From: Cololabis saira
Lineage: Eukaryota > Chordata > Actinopteri > Beloniformes > Belonidae
Length of the DNA stretch: 64,000 nt
Direction of reading: 5' to 3'
Assembly: GCF_033807715.1 (NCBI RefSeq)
Contig: NC_084610.1
Location: 5,389,769 to 5,453,768 of the forward strand
The notes under the pieces are model-generated. The model worked only from the letters and a program-made list of their open reading frames with translations, searched no databases and was not told where the DNA came from. Shown here one piece after another: positions 62,160 to 64,000 of the stretch (position 1 is its first letter; the number at the start of each line of letters is the position of its first letter). Both the position numbers and the translations under genes were made by a program.

Positions 62160-63175
62160 AGTGGAGCACTGTCCAATCCAATTATATTTGTTAAGCACTT
62201 TTAAAACAACCACAGCTGACTAAAGTGCTATACAGAATGAATAAAGAAACCCTATAGATGTATAGACAAAACAGCTCAAACATAAAATGTTAAATAAAAC
62301 AAGTTAAAAGACATATAACATGGGTAAAAGTAACATTCATACAACTAAAGCAATAAAATGGTATAAAATAATAAAAGGATCAAATAAAGTAAAGTCCACT
62401 GTCTTGCTAGGTTTCAAAAGCCACGAGGAGGAGGGTTTTGACGAGGGATTTAAAAACAGACGGAGAGGAGGCATGCCTGATGTGCTGAGACGGGTGGTTC
62501 CAGAACTTTGGAGCTGCAACAGCAAAGACGCGTTCCCTTCTGAGCTTCCGCTTAGTTTACGGCTCTCAGGAGCAGCTGACCAGCTGAACTGAGAGAGCGA
62601 GTAGGAGTATAAGGGTGTAGAAGCACAGAGAGGTCCGGCAGGGCAAGACCATTCAGGGATATAAAAGCAAATAAAAGGATTTAAAAATGAATCCTAAAAT
62701 GTATGGCAGTCAGTGGAGTGAGGCTAAAATGAGGGAAATGTGCTTATGCTTGCGTGTGCCAGTTAAAAGGTGTGCTGCAGCATTCTGAACCATATGGAGA
62801 CGGGAGATGGAGGAGGCACCAACCCCCACATAAAGGGCATTGCAATAATCTAGCTGAGTGGCGACAACGGCATGGATTACTGTTTCAAACTGTTGCCTTG
62901 AAGGAATTGGCTTTATCTTGGCCAGCTTCCTCAAATGATAAAAACTCAATTTGACAACCATCTGGATGTAAAACTTAAGATCTGCATCCACTTTTACCCC
63001 TCGGTTAGTGATGGTTGGTTGGATATGCTGGGCCAAAGAGCCCAGATTTTTTTCTATGAGGGACATACATTTGACTGTCATTTGCATAACCAAAGTATGG
63101 AGCCAAGAAGGAGCAAATACAGAGAGAACAAGAGAGGGCCCAGAACTGAGCCCTGCAGAACCCCACACAAGAAGA
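62160..63175 (-). pseudogene. LINE reverse transcriptase end plus 3-prime UTR (L2/Rex1-like)
   Basis: On the minus strand the segment includes QGSVLGP-type coding near 63150, GYANDSQMY (63082-63108) in place of the catalytic YADD motif, then RQQFETVIHAVVATQLDYCN, ALYVGVGASSISRLHMVQNA and AAHLLTGTRKHKHISLILAS. That block is typical of L2/Rex1-class non-LTR reverse transcriptases. Frame changes separate the two blocks. The 3-prime UTR runs to about 62160. The copy is 5-prime truncated and the active site is changed, so it is inactive. Confidence 0.75.
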
Positions 63176-63547
63176 GCAGTATAACAAGTATAAATATAAC
63201 AATGTGAACAATATAAACTTATATTTAAAACATGAAGCATCCCGATCTGATTTCTCTGCTGCTGAGATAAAGACAAATTGTGCCAACGGGATTATCGAGG
63301 TGCAAACGTGAGAAATAAAGAACAAAGTTGCTGTAACTCGGAGTGTTGCATCCGCAGGAGGAGAGACCGGTCTTAGTCCCGGACTCCATCCCCGGAGAAA
63401 CACTTTCTGGATCCTGCAGCACCTGCAGCCGACTCCATATCAGACTCTGAAAGTCGCCTAAACATCTGAAAGCATCATGTTGGTCTGAACCGGGGCAGCT
63501 GGTCCAGTTCAGGGCAGAGATCCAGAAGGATCTTCTTGGTACCTGAA

Positions 63548-63637
63548 CCAGCTGATGGTCCAGTCTTAGTCCTGGACCAGCAGATCCAGGTCCAGACTAA
63601 ACCAGCTGATGGTCCAGTCTTAGTCCTGGACCAGCAG
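63548..63637. repeat. 54-bp tandem with hairpin core
   Basis: A unit containing GCTGATGGTCCAGTCTTAG and TCCTGGACCAGCAG occurs twice, 54 bp apart. Each unit has a perfect 8-bp stem, TGGTCCAG and CTGGACCA, around the loop TCTTAGTC. A looser relative (GGTCTTAGTCCCGGAC) is at 63370. The remainder to 64000 shows nothing recognised. Confidence 0.75.
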
Positions 63638-64000
63638 GTCGGTGTGATCTGATGCATCAGCAGGGTCCTCTAACGGAGTCAAAGCTCCATCAGGATTTGC
63701 AGGTTCCATCGTTGAGCTCCTGCCTTTAGTTGTTTGTTGAGATCATGTGGTTGATTGTGAGATTGTTGCAGTTCCACCCATGTGTAACTTATCTGGTGAT
63801 GTGGGGACTGTCGTGTCCTTCATGTGGTCGTGAACTTATTGTTGACGTCACGTTTCCTCATATTCTGCACTTCACTGCATCACCAGTGAGTGTTGCCAAC
63901 GGACAAAACCTCAGAAAAGTGCGTACGTCAGACATGATTTGTGCGTGAAAGACCGCAACTTTCCACGTTCAAATCACTCTTTTAACATCAAACCATGAGC

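Larger units (their letters stand above)
34140..64000 (-). other. erbb4 intron 2 (partial, at least 29.9 kb)
   Basis: The intron runs past the right edge. I searched by eye for exon 2 (NCEVVMGNLE-type coding) and did not find it. Stretches with nothing recognised: 34350-35180, 36215-36300, 36960-40450, 41920-42900, 44280-45385, 46345-46945, 47730-49320, 49960-51030, 52035-53520, 53770-55175, 55960-56240, 56485-57080, 57680-59015, 59115-62150 and 63200-63540. Confidence 0.65.

Noticed and set aside
34140..64000. Search for erbb4 exon 2 or exon 1
   Set aside because: No minus-strand segment resembling the exon 2 product (CEVVMGNLEIT-type) was seen by eye. A translated search could still find it, but intron 2 of this gene is usually very long.

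Overview
The window is non-coding-rich vertebrate nuclear DNA, most likely from a teleost fish. It has no bacterial-style gene packing. Short exons with GT/AG borders sit in introns up to tens of kilobases long. The intronic repeats are types I recognise from fish genomes: TTAA-flanked MITEs, hAT elements with 8-bp duplications, Tc1 and Harbinger relics, and LINE 3-prime tails. The species cannot be named from this sequence.

One protein-coding gene is supported: erbb4 (HER4-type receptor tyrosine kinase) on the minus strand. Six consecutive exons, corresponding to human exons 3 to 8, lie at 33953-34139, 6863-6997, 4881-4946, 2328-2446, 1584-1725 and 911-1024. They join in frame into 763 coding bases, equivalent to about human residues 79-333. 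This covers the end of extracellular domain I, all of the Cys-rich domain II with its dimerisation arm, and the start of domain III. All splice sites are canonical and no break was seen. Exons 1-2 (to the right) and exon 9 onward (to the left) lie outside the window. I could not decide between the erbb4a and erbb4b paralogues.

Layout: 1-7 kb holds five clustered exons and short introns. 7-34 kb is intron 3 (26,955 bp). 34.1-64 kb is part of intron 2 (at least 29.9 kb). The introns are layered with mobile elements, many nested: a TTAA MITE inside a dead Tc1 transposase, a MADF-coding Harbinger fragment inside another copy of that MITE, a three-level Harbinger/MITE/MITE stack, a hAT element found twice with the same Tc1-type MITE inside it, and a truncated retroposon inside a hAT. 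Two tandem arrays (41 bp x about 12.7; 50 bp x 4) are tied to these elements.

No second gene, RNA gene, CRISPR array or prokaryotic system was found. The unusual content is the repeat architecture, plus a CA repeat placed just after the exon 6 splice donor.
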